Assembly: GCA_016788945.1 (NCBI GenBank)
Contig: JAEUSA010000189.1
Coordinates: 1-12,725, forward strand
Reading direction: 5' to 3'
From: Leptospiraceae bacterium
Lineage (GTDB): Bacteria; Spirochaetota; Leptospiria; Turneriellales; Turneriellaceae
Length of the DNA stretch: 12,725 bases
Part shown: piece after piece, positions 1 to 6,159 of the stretch
How positions within the stretch are numbered: the stretch's first letter is position 1
Layout: every line of letters starts with the position of its first letter
Notes under the pieces: model-generated
Seen by the model: the letters and a program-made list of their open reading frames with translations, nothing else
Databases searched by the model: none
What the model was told of the DNA's origin: nothing
Program-made: the position numbers and the translations under genes

Positions 1-65
1 GAAATTTTGCTGCCGAAGTAGACAGCAACTGATACATCGTATATTTTTCTAAGCTTGCCATCGGC

Positions 66-278
66 TCATATAAAATTACCGAACAGCATATCAACAAAAT
101 TAATCAGTTCTCTGACCAGAAACTCCCCCGCAGCTAATCCAAGTGAAATAACGCAGTCACCAACTCCAAATATTCTAGCGGGAGCCCATATATTTCACTC
201 TGACAGCATGGGCACCCAGCCACCGTGGAATTTTGGCCTGCAAATAAATGCAGAGATACCGGGCCAGGTTTGCACCAT
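66..278 (-). pseudogene. Possible decayed gene fragment with one in-frame stop (DUF5317-like tail?)
   Basis: Read on the minus strand from an ATG at 278, this frame gives 27 codons (beginning MVQTWPGIS and containing GGWVPMLSE), then a single TGA at 197-195, then 42 more codons ending at a TGA at 68-66. The second part contains ARIFGVGDCVISLGLAAGEF and has the hydrophobic character of a membrane-protein tail. From memory, 'GG.MPV' followed by 'FSIGDVLIALG' is the C-terminal pattern of DUF5317 membrane proteins, so this may be a shortened, interrupted remnant of one. An alternative minus frame is also open from 309 to about 179 (contains ARYLCIYLQAKIPRWLGAHA), so an indel is possible too. The plus-strand frame over the same bases looks like an antisense artefact. 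I see no ribosome binding site. Family assignment is tentative. Confidence 0.25.
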
Positions 279-390
279 TGCTTATCGCTTTAAAGCTGTC
301 TTCACATAAGCCTAACATTCTGATAAGAGTGGAAAAAAGATAGACGATTCACCTATCACGTCAACGTATGCGGAAATACATGCTGGCTGA

Positions 391-720
391 TCATGGAAAG
401 TTAAGCTTGGCGATCGACCAAATCCATGCAATAATATTCTCTAAATATTTTCGCGGGCTTATCACATTCCTTATCATCGCTATCCGTTGCACAGCCTCGT
501 TTACGACGCAGGTTGAAGACAACATTTGGAGCCTTCCAAAGCTTTTGGCAGCTAAGGAGAAAGCCGTTGTCTGCTCGGATAGCTCGATACGTTTGAAAAA
601 AAATGTGTCGACACCCGAGTGTGTCTTGATTGCCTCCGCAAAATCCAGAAAAACTCTGACTACCACATTATATCGATTAAGTTCAATACAGTTTTCAGAG
701 ATTAGGAAAACTTGGCGCAC
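391..720 (-). CDS. Hypothetical protein, doubtful or decayed (109 aa)
   Basis: Minus-strand frame with a GTG start at 720 and a TGA at 393-391. I recognise no family. The product is mixed hydrophobic and charged (VVVRVFLDFAEAIKTHSG, then a hydrophobic WIWSIAKL near the C-terminus). The best start signal nearby, GGGGGAG then six bases then ATG at 728-726, is in a different frame and hits a stop after eight codons. This fits a frameshifted or decayed gene, or a chance ORF. The frame stays open upstream of the GTG back to a TAG near 746. A plus-strand ORF of similar length (368-757) covers the same bases and looks less protein-like (many S, T, R and K, no Shine-Dalgarno sequence). I could not decide between a real small gene and noise. 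Confidence 0.2.
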   Translation of the reverse strand: MRQVFLISENCIELNRYNVVVRVFLDFAEAIKTHSGVDTFFFKRIELSEQTTAFSLAAKSFGRLQMLSSTCVVNEAVQRIAMIRNVISPRKYLENIIAWIWSIAKLNFP

Positions 721-816
721 AATTTCATCTCGAGCTCCCCCTACCCTTCCCGCCTAAGAACGTAAAGCCGCTTCACCAAATTTCAGCACGGGGCAGGCTG
801 TTCATAGCAGCGTTTG

Positions 817-836
817 CCGTTTTTTTTCGAAAACGG
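817..836 (+). promoter_or_regulatory. Hairpin just upstream of the 853 gene
   Basis: CCGTTTT (817-823) pairs perfectly with AAAACGG (830-836) around the loop TTTTCG. The run of eight T's sits inside the stem-loop, not after it, so in the plus direction this is not a standard intrinsic terminator. It ends three bases before the Shine-Dalgarno sequence AGGGGGA (840-846) of the 154-aa gene. It could affect initiation of that gene or be an operator. Read on the minus strand it is the same CCGTTTT...AAAACGG palindrome, again with no T-tract after it. Confidence 0.3.
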
Positions 837-852
837 AACAGGGGGAACGAAT

Positions 853-1317
853 ATGCATTCAGACAATCCGATTTACGAAAACGTCTCGGCAAAAAAACTT
901 TTGGCAAGCGTTTTCGCGTTGGATGAGCTTAGCGAAGCGGAGCAGAAAGAACTCCAGAGACTTACTGCAGTTTTGCTACTTAAGGCACAGAGACGCAAAA
1001 ACGAAAAATCCCTAATCAATGGCATGGAGGCTGAAATCACAACATGGGAGCATTCGGCAAAATCTTCTGGCTCGGTTGCAGAAAAAGTTAAGATCGCCGG
1101 CATTATAGACAACCTAAAAAGAGAGCTGCAGGAACACCGGTTACGGGAAAATCTTGCCGTCAAGGAGTTGGACTTTGCCGGCAGTAATTTCAATTTGTTC
1201 AAAGTGAAGCTCGCCATTGCAAATCCACGGGCCAGACGAGGACTAGAAGATTTTCGGTCTCGCATGGAAGATGTAATAGCGCATTTGCCAAACCTCGTTA
1301 CCCGGTCTGGTAAATGA
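853..1317 (+). CDS. Hypothetical charged helical protein (154 aa), first gene of antiporter operon
   Basis: I do not recognise a family. The ATG at 853 is chosen over an upstream TTG at 814 because AGGGGGA (840-846) lies six bases before it. The 13 extra codons from the TTG would read through the upstream hairpin. The product (MHSDNPIYENVSAKK...) has no signal peptide or membrane segment. It is rich in Glu, Lys, Arg, Leu and Ala and looks largely alpha-helical, with likely coiled-coil stretches around residues 25-60 (LSEAEQKELQRLTAVLLLKA) and 75-105 (IIDNLKRELQEHRLRENLAV). It is therefore probably cytoplasmic. The next gene begins 33 bases downstream and the antiporter gene follows that, so co-transcription is likely. 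A regulatory or accessory role for the antiporter is possible but is inference from position only. Confidence 0.7.
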   Translation: MHSDNPIYENVSAKKLLASVFALDELSEAEQKELQRLTAVLLLKAQRRKNEKSLINGMEAEITTWEHSAKSSGSVAEKVKIAGIIDNLKRELQEHRLRENLAVKELDFAGSNFNLFKVKLAIANPRARRGLEDFRSRMEDVIAHLPNLVTRSGK

Positions 1318-1350
1318 ATTCGAAGAACATCATCAAAGGAGCATGTTTAT

Positions 1351-1521
1351 ATGGAATTTACGCAGCAAAAAAGCAATCAGACATTTGATCTTACCGATCT
1401 AAGTTTCTTAGACGTCAAGACCATCCGGGACAGTTTGAAAAAGTTTGCCGTCAGCGGATCTTCTCAGGCGGCGAAATTGGCTAAAGAAATCGAAGAAAAA
1501 CTTGCCACAATGGACATATAA
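1351..1521 (+). CDS. Hypothetical small protein (56 aa) between helical protein and antiporter
   Basis: A short ORF from ATG at 1351 to TAA at 1519-1521, with a strong AAGGAG (1336-1341) nine bases upstream, which is the main reason to believe it is translated. The product (MEFTQQKSNQTFDL...) has no membrane segment. Its second half (VKTIRDSLKKFAVSGSSQ, then AAKLAKEIEEKLATMDI) looks like one or two amphipathic helices. I recognise no family. It fills almost all of the gap between the 154-aa gene and the antiporter gene, whose ATG is only five bases after this stop and has no Shine-Dalgarno sequence of its own. Translation of this small gene may therefore drive translation of the antiporter by coupling. 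Its function is unknown. Confidence 0.65.
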   Translation: MEFTQQKSNQTFDLTDLSFLDVKTIRDSLKKFAVSGSSQAAKLAKEIEEKLATMDI

Positions 1522-1526
1522 AGCCT

Positions 1527-2810
1527 ATGAATTTTCCGACACCTACAACAAATCAGACAATAGCGACCATTTGCTTTTCGCTGGCGGTATTACATACTTT
1601 CCTAGTCGGCAGAATTAACAAATGGGCACATCATTTCCGTCCGGGCTCACTTGCCGAAAATGTCATACATTTTCTCGCTGAAACGGAAATCGTTTTTGGA
1701 CTCTGGGCAGCAGCGCTGTTTTCGGCCATTATCGCTGTCGAAGGTACCTTCAACGGTGCAATTGCGTACATTGATAGCCTGAATTTTACGGAGCCGAAAT
1801 TTGTGCTCGTCGTGATGGTGATGGCTGCGTCCAAACCTGTCGTACTTCTCGCGGAAAAACTGATCAACGTGTTGACCGCACTATTGCCATTCAGCGAAAA
1901 ACACGTTTTTTACGTAGTTGCTCTCGGCGTGGGCCCTGTATTAGGCTCTTTAATAACTGAGCCTGCGGCTATGACACTTCTTTCGCTGATTCTCAAGAAA
2001 CGTCTTTTTGACGAAAACGTCTCAAGGCGTTTCGCTTATGCTTCGATAGGGCTTCTTTTCGTGAATATTTCCGTTGGAGGAGTTCTTACGCATTTTGCTG
2101 CACCGCCTGTTCTCATGGTATCGGGAAAATGGAACTGGGGGTTGGAATATATGTTTCTTCATTTTGGCTGGCGAGGCTTACTGACCTGCATAAGCGGAGC
2201 CTTGTTATTTATGGTTCTCTTCCGAAAAGATATTCGTCAGATGGGAGAATTTCGGAGGTCTCATGAAAAAATTCCGGTTTGGCTTACGGTTGCCCATTTG
2301 CTCCTGCTTGCGCTGACGGTTTTCTTTGCTCATCACGATAATATTTTCTTTGGCGTTTTCATGTTCTTTCTGGGGTTGACGCTGGCCACCAAGGAATATC
2401 AATCTCCTTTGAAATTACGCGAAGGCCTGCTCGTTGGCTTCTTCCTTGCCGGACTTGTAACCCTCGGAAGCTTACAATCCTACTGGCTGAAGCCGTTGCT
2501 GCAAACGCTTGAAGGAGCCCAGCTTTATTTCGGGGCTACGGCACTCACCGCCGTAACCGACAACGCGGCGCTCACCTACCTTGGTACACTGGTTCCCGAT
2601 CTATCCGACCAGCTCAAATATGCACTCGTTGCCGGTGCTGTGAGCGGAGGTGGATTAACGGTAATCGCGAACGCGCCTAATCCAGCGGGTGTGGGAATAC
2701 TCAGCTCGAGCAAAGTTTTCTCCGAGTCCGGCATCTCGCCATTAGGACTTTTCGCCGGAGCCGCTATTCCCACTGCGCTTGCCGTTGTCTTTTTCTGGCT
2801 CATACGCTGA
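1527..2810 (+). CDS. Putative Na+/H+ antiporter (PF07399-like, ion-transporter superfamily)
   Basis: A 427-aa polytopic inner-membrane protein with about 11-12 hydrophobic segments and no cleavable signal. It resembles the 'putative Na+/H+ antiporter' family PF07399, distantly related to the NhaD/ArsB ion-transporter group. Features that fit are the inverted-repeat-like motif pairs: GSLITEPAAMT (140-150) and THFAAPPVLMVSGKW (188-202) in the first half, and TAVTDNAALTYLGTLVP (341-357) and GGGLTVIANAPNPAG (374-388) in the second. The Glu/Pro and Asp/Asn residues there are candidates for cation binding. The likely role is cation/proton exchange for Na+ or pH homeostasis; the ion has not been shown for this family as far as I know. 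The ATG at 1527 has no Shine-Dalgarno sequence and follows the preceding stop by five bases, suggesting translational coupling. The gene is the last in its operon. No clear terminator is visible in the 126 bases before the convergent gene ending at 2937. Confidence 0.82.
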   Translation: MNFPTPTTNQTIATICFSLAVLHTFLVGRINKWAHHFRPGSLAENVIHFLAETEIVFGLWAAALFSAIIAVEGTFNGAIAYIDSLNFTEPKFVLVVMVMAASKPVVLLAEKLINVLTALLPFSEKHVFYVVALGVGPVLGSLITEPAAMTLLSLILKKRLFDENVSRRFAYASIGLLFVNISVGGVLTHFAAPPVLMVSGKWNWGLEYMFLHFGWRGLLTCISGALLFMVLFRKDIRQMGEFRRSHEKIPVWLTVAHLLLLALTVFFAHHDNIFFGVFMFFLGLTLATKEYQSPLKLREGLLVGFFLAGLVTLGSLQSYWLKPLLQTLEGAQLYFGATALTAVTDNAALTYLGTLVPDLSDQLKYALVAGAVSGGGLTVIANAPNPAGVGILSSSKVFSESGISPLGLFAGAAIPTALAVVFFWLIR

Positions 2811-2936
2811 ATCCCAAGCGCTGTTCGTTCCGAGGCGTATTCTTGTGCCGCAGGTCCTTCGGCTATTGATCTACGCCTTCGCAAGCATAGACTTACCGTT
2901 GCCTTTATGTGTTCGTTTTGGAATAATAACGAGCAT

Positions 2937-3233
2937 TTATAGTCGGCGCTGTCCCCTAATTTGCACCGTGATGGCGACGCCCAAGAAAAAAAGCATAACC
3001 GCCACAGCGATGGCTATTTTCGATGTGTTGGAAAGTTGACCTTCAACCTCAGCTTTCTCTGCCGGTTTACTTTGGGTAGGCGGTGCCGCCTCGGCAATGA
3101 ATTGATTTGCATATGTCTCTCTGCCTTCGTTCGTTTTGGCAACATAATCGCTGAATATAGGCATATGTGGGATTATCAAAATCAAACCAAACAATGCCCC
3201 TTTCCGAAATATTTGTCGTTTCAACTTTTTCAT
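2937..3233 (-). CDS. Hypothetical small membrane protein with N- and C-terminal hydrophobic segments (98 aa)
   Basis: The ATG at 3233-3231 has a strong AGAGGAG (3246-3240) six bases before it. The product starts with a basic stretch (MKKLKRQIFRK), then a hydrophobic segment at about residues 12-27 (GALFGLILIIPHMPIF) that is a signal peptide or membrane anchor. An Ala/Pro/Glu/Lys-rich linker follows (AEAAPPTQSKPAEKAEVEG, about 47-65), then a C-terminal membrane segment (IAIAVAVMLFFLGVAITV, about 73-90) and the basic tail RGQRRL. The predicted form is a small inner-membrane protein with a short periplasmic loop, or a cleaved protein held by its C-terminal helix. I recognise no family. It is the last gene of the minus-strand run headed by the Na+/Ca2+ exchanger, 95 bases after the preceding stop. 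That gap contains a perfect hairpin. Confidence 0.65.
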   Translation of the reverse strand: MKKLKRQIFRKGALFGLILIIPHMPIFSDYVAKTNEGRETYANQFIAEAAPPTQSKPAEKAEVEGQLSNTSKIAIAVAVMLFFLGVAITVQIRGQRRL

Positions 3234-3269
3234 ATAATTCTCCTCTTTTTAATTATGTCGATACTTGAT

Positions 3270-3288
3270 GCGACATCTTCAATGTCGC
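3270..3288 (-). promoter_or_regulatory. Perfect intercistronic hairpin GCGACAT-N5-ATGTCGC
   Basis: A 7-bp perfect inverted repeat, GCGACAT (3270-3276) and ATGTCGC (3282-3288), separated by five bases, sits between the two small minus-strand genes and ends 24 bases upstream of the AGAGGAG of the 98-aa gene. Neither strand has a T-tract after it, so it is not a typical intrinsic terminator. It could be an RNA processing or stabilising hairpin that sets different levels for the two genes, or an operator for a dimeric regulator if the downstream gene has its own promoter. Confidence 0.4.
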
Positions 3289-3328
3289 TAATAAGTGTCT
3301 TTGATAAGCTTCGTAGTTTAGTCGGAGC

Positions 3329-3616
3329 TTAAAGTGGAGGAGGGGTAGGAATTTCGTCGATATGAGTGATCAATTTTATACCAGGAAGATCTAAATAATG
3401 GAAGATCTTTGCTGGCGCCTCGGTGACTGCTGGGAGGGAGAGAAATTTCAGATTTGAATCACTGTTCTCATCTTCTTGTTCTGTCAATGGACTTGCGTCG
3501 TGCGTTTTGATTGTCGCCGAAGTGTTATTATCTACGGTAACGGCCAAAGGTACGGCAACCTGAACGACGATTACGGCAACTAACACGGCAATTATTTTTT
3601 TTGCCAGCAGCTTCAC
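3329..3616 (-). CDS. Hypothetical small exported or anchored protein (95 aa)
   Basis: I recognise no family. Starting at GTG (3616-3614), the product opens VKLLAKK followed by a long hydrophobic stretch (IIAVLVAVIVVQVAVPLAV), which is a signal peptide or a membrane anchor. The rest (about 65 residues) is soluble and acidic early on (EQEDENSDSN) and ends with the proline-rich EIPTPPPL, so it is probably periplasmic. A TTG three codons upstream (3625) is the alternative start. Neither has a clear Shine-Dalgarno sequence, so the start is uncertain. The gene lies 63 bases after the Na+/Ca2+ exchanger stop on the same strand, so the two are probably co-transcribed, and it precedes another small membrane protein gene. 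Confidence 0.55.
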   Translation of the reverse strand: MKLLAKKIIAVLVAVIVVQVAVPLAVTVDNNTSATIKTHDASPLTEQEDENSDSNLKFLSLPAVTEAPAKIFHYLDLPGIKLITHIDEIPTPPPL

Positions 3617-3679
3617 TGACGTCAATAAACAGCTTGGCTACCGCATGGCAAGTTGAATGTTATACTGATCAGTAACTTG

Positions 3680-4672
3680 CTATCTGTTCAAGTACAGAAT
3701 AACGATGACTGTAACATAGGTGACAAGAATCAAAAAGCTGTCTAATGCTAATTTCCATTTCTTCTCTGATTTATAGATGAGCCCGATAATACCGATTGAG
3801 GTGGCAATGATTGCGCCAAACAGCGGAATTATATGATTCGGGCTCGTGTATTGAAAAATCGGCCCTTTCTTATACAAGATATCGTCAATGGCTAAAATTG
3901 CGATATTGAAGATATTGCTGCCGAATATATTGCCAATAGCCAAGTCAATGCTGCCTAAGCGTATAGCCGCAACCGAAACAACAATTTCTGGCAAAGAAGT
4001 CGACGCAGCGACAAAAAGTGTCCCGAAAAAGCTTTGTCCCAAACCCGTTGCTTTCGCCAAATGATCACCGAAATAAGGGAGAGCAAGTGCAGCTAAGGTC
4101 ACGACAAGGGCATGCAACGAGAAAAAAACAACGATCTGACTCGTCTGACTATGCATGTTGGCATCTGATCGACTGGCGGAGTGTCTTTGCTCGTATAAGA
4201 ATATGACGCGCATCGAAACCACGTATAAAAACAGGAATGCGAAGCTAAATCCACCAATCCAGCCGATTGAACCCAATATCGAAGGTTTGACGATCGAAAG
4301 CCCCACCACACTCAGCAGCAAAATTCCGAAGGATGCCGCAATGACGTGGCCGATTTGCGCAGCAGAAATAACTGGCTTCTTTGCATCATAAAATACATCC
4401 ATGATGGAAATTATAAGAACGTTAAAAACACAACTACCAACGATGTCTCCTACCGCTAAATCAGGCGCGTCGATTACGACCGTTGCACCGATTCCGCTAA
4501 CGAGCTCAGGCAGAGAAGTTACCGCGGCCAAGAGCAATATGCCCATGAACATTTTTCCCCAGCCGAATGCGTCGGCCATCATATCTGCATACCGGGAAAG
4601 ACGCGAGCCACTGTAGACTATAAGGGCGGAGCAAATTAAAAAACCAAGTATTTCCTGAAGAATATATGGCAT
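3680..4672 (-). CDS. Na+/Ca2+ exchanger family protein (CaCA superfamily)
   Basis: A 330-aa polytopic inner-membrane protein with the two inverted alpha-repeats typical of the Ca2+:cation antiporter superfamily (PF01699, YrbG-like). Repeat 1 has TSLPE at 52-56 and GDIVGSCVFN at 75-84; repeat 2 has TSLPE at 205-209 and GNIFGSNIFN at 227-236. The glutamates of the two TSLPE motifs are the family's central cation-binding residues and both are present. About 10 hydrophobic segments are visible, with a hydrophilic loop near 151-169 between the halves. The likely role is Ca2+ or Na+ export by exchange. The ATG at 4672 places the first membrane helix at the N-terminus, as is usual, and has AAGG about 10 bases upstream. 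An in-frame ATG at 4834 would add 54 hydrophilic residues and has GAGGAAAGG just before it; it cannot be excluded. Two small membrane or exported protein genes follow on the same strand. Confidence 0.92.
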   Translation of the reverse strand: MPYILQEILGFLICSALIVYSGSRLSRYADMMADAFGWGKMFMGILLLAAVTSLPELVSGIGATVVIDAPDLAVGDIVGSCVFNVLIISIMDVFYDAKKPVISAAQIGHVIAASFGILLLSVVGLSIVKPSILGSIGWIGGFSFAFLFLYVVSMRVIFLYEQRHSASRSDANMHSQTSQIVVFFSLHALVVTLAALALPYFGDHLAKATGLGQSFFGTLFVAASTSLPEIVVSVAAIRLGSIDLAIGNIFGSNIFNIAILAIDDILYKKGPIFQYTSPNHIIPLFGAIIATSIGIIGLIYKSEKKWKLALDSFLILVTYVTVIVILYLNR

Positions 4673-4834
4673 TGACTTCACCTTCCCGCCAGACAGGTAC
4701 AGCGTCCAAATGAAATTTCCGGATTTGGACCGCCCCCTTAGACCAACCTCAGAAAATAACTTTTCAACGATAAGATATTTTTGAAACTGCACGGGGTCGT
4801 CTTGGCTGGCGAGAACGGTTGGCGACCTTGGCAT

Positions 4835-4901
4835 CGCCTTTCCTCATGCCTGCTATTTACGCAAAAATTTTTTGTCAGTCAGGTAACGGGGCGGAGAAAT
4901 C
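4835..4901. promoter_or_regulatory. Divergent intergenic spacer between exchanger and DUF389 genes
   Basis: This short AT-rich spacer contains the near-palindromic CAAAAATTTTTTG (4862-4874). It should carry promoters in both directions if the exchanger message starts here, or only the DUF389 promoter if the exchanger's leader begins downstream of 4834. The Shine-Dalgarno for the DUF389 gene is GGAG at 4893-4896. I could not pick out convincing -35/-10 boxes. Confidence 0.3.
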
Positions 4902-6155
4902 GTGTACCCGGTGATCAAGGATATTCTCGAGAAATTTAGACTGCACACGCACCGCGAAGACTTTCATGCGGTTGTCAGAAATATTGATGCCGGGGTCGTA
5001 TTCAAGGGTACGAATCTTTGGATTCTGATCTTCGCTATATTCATCGCATCTTTAGGTCTTAACGTAAATTCTAATGCGGTCATCATCGGCGCCATGCTTG
5101 TTTCGCCATTAATGGGCCCAATAGTGGGTATCGGTTTAGCCATGGCAATAAATGATGTTCAGTTGCTCAAAAAGGCATCGAGGAACTTTGCTTTTGCCGT
5201 GATCGCTTCGCTCGTCACATCTACTTTATATTTTATATTGACACCGCTAAATGCCGCCCACTCAGAAATTCTGGCTCGCACCTCGCCCACGATCTATGAT
5301 GTGTTGATTGCGTTTGTTGGAGGCCTCGCCGGCATCATCGCCTTAGCAAGCAAGTTCAAAGGAAATGTCTTACCTGGTGTAGCTATTGCAACCGCGCTAA
5401 TGCCACCACTCTGCACTGCGGGGTACGGGTTGGCTACTTTTCAAATTAACTATTTTGGTGGCGCTTTTTATTTATTTCTGATTAATTCAGTGTTTATTGC
5501 GCTCGCCACTTTGATCGTGGCCAGATTTCTCCGTTTCCCGTTTCGTAAGCAGCCAAATGAAGAAAGTCGCATCAAGGCACGCCGCATCATTTGGATGGTT
5601 ATCTGCATGACCGTTTTGCCGAGCATTTACTTCGCATATGAGATAATAACGGAAACGAGATTCATGCAACAAGCCAAATCTTTTGTTGAGCGTGAGGCGA
5701 TATTACCGGGTGATTATCTGTTGCATAAATCTATTGATCCAAAGCAACGCACGATTTCATTGGTCTTTGGTGGCAACCGCATTGAAGAGAGCCAACGGAA
5801 TGAACTAAGAAAGCGAATGCGTTTGTACAATCTGGAAGGGGCAAAGTTGGAAATAAAGCAGGGTTTTTCAGTGGAACACGCGAAACCTGAAAAAATTACC
5901 TTAGAAGCTCAACGCGACGCAAACAACCGGCTGACGCGGCAAATTTATTCCGAACTTTTGGCTCAAAATTTCCCTGTGGCCTCAGTGAGCCTTGAGGCAA
6001 GTTTGGAAATTAGCGACTCTTCTGAACCTCGTGACATCTGGCTTGCATCTATCAAACTTTCGAAACATTTGAATCGAAAACGGCAAGTGGATATCAAAAA
6101 ATGGCTGAAAGTTCGCCTTAACACTGAGAATATCGCGATTTCATTCTCTCCGTGA
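4902..6155 (+). CDS. DUF389 family integral membrane protein
   Basis: A 417-aa protein matching the DUF389 (PF04087, TIGR00341-type) membrane family of unknown function. The family motifs are present: SNAVIIGAMLVSPLMGPIVG (about 57-76), PTIYDVLIAFVGGLAGI (129-145), GVAIATALMPPLCTAGYG (159-176) and GAFYLFLINS (177-186). About seven hydrophobic segments lie between residues 38 and 250. The remaining 170 or so residues form a hydrophilic C-terminal region, probably cytoplasmic, containing charged helices and beta-like stretches. The start is GTG at 4902 with GGAG five bases upstream. The gene is divergent from the Na+/Ca2+ exchanger gene and ends four bases from the convergent otsAB stop. Its function is unknown; the context of cation exchangers and trehalose synthesis hints at envelope or osmotic physiology, by inference only. 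Confidence 0.9.
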   Translation: MYPVIKDILEKFRLHTHREDFHAVVRNIDAGVVFKGTNLWILIFAIFIASLGLNVNSNAVIIGAMLVSPLMGPIVGIGLAMAINDVQLLKKASRNFAFAVIASLVTSTLYFILTPLNAAHSEILARTSPTIYDVLIAFVGGLAGIIALASKFKGNVLPGVAIATALMPPLCTAGYGLATFQINYFGGAFYLFLINSVFIALATLIVARFLRFPFRKQPNEESRIKARRIIWMVICMTVLPSIYFAYEIITETRFMQQAKSFVEREAILPGDYLLHKSIDPKQRTISLVFGGNRIEESQRNELRKRMRLYNLEGAKLEIKQGFSVEHAKPEKITLEAQRDANNRLTRQIYSELLAQNFPVASVSLEASLEISDSSEPRDIWLASIKLSKHLNRKRQVDIKKWLKVRLNTENIAISFSP

Positions 6156-6159
6156 ATGC

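Larger units (their letters stand above)
279..852. other. Stretch without a convincing gene
   Basis: Apart from the doubtful minus-strand frame at 391-720, these bases hold no gene I can support. There is no tRNA-like fold, no tandem repeat and no insertion-sequence ends. A 10-bp palindrome GTGTCGACAC lies at 605-614, and an AT-rich hairpin lies at 817-836, just ahead of the gene at 853. The promoter of the three-gene unit starting at 853 should lie here, but I see no clear -35/-10 pair. Confidence 0.4.

Noticed and set aside
55-309. Plus-strand 84-codon ORF
   Set aside because: No Shine-Dalgarno sequence, and the composition is unlike a folded protein (many S, P, T and I). The complementary strand reads more like a protein, so this is probably antisense.
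605-614. Palindrome GTGTCGACAC
   Set aside because: Ten bases with no spacer and no nearby gene start; expected by chance and not in a convincing regulatory position.
368-757. Plus-strand 129-codon ORF
   Set aside because: No Shine-Dalgarno sequence before the ATG, and no recognisable motif. Its Lys/Arg/Ser/Thr-rich second half looks like a shadow of the minus frame.
2811-2936. Possible terminator or tRNA between the convergent operons
   Set aside because: Only a four-base stem (GCCG/CGGC near 2849-2865) without a T-tract, and no cloverleaf or conserved TTCGA-type arm could be found.
2779-3039. Plus-strand 86-codon ORF past the antiporter stop
   Set aside because: It overlaps the end of the antiporter gene and is antisense to the well-supported 98-aa gene (2937-3233, minus), so it is taken as a shadow.
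2961-3332. Plus-strand 123-codon ORF
   Set aside because: Lies antisense over the 98-aa gene and its hairpin; the minus gene has a strong Shine-Dalgarno sequence and a clear two-helix layout, while this frame has neither.
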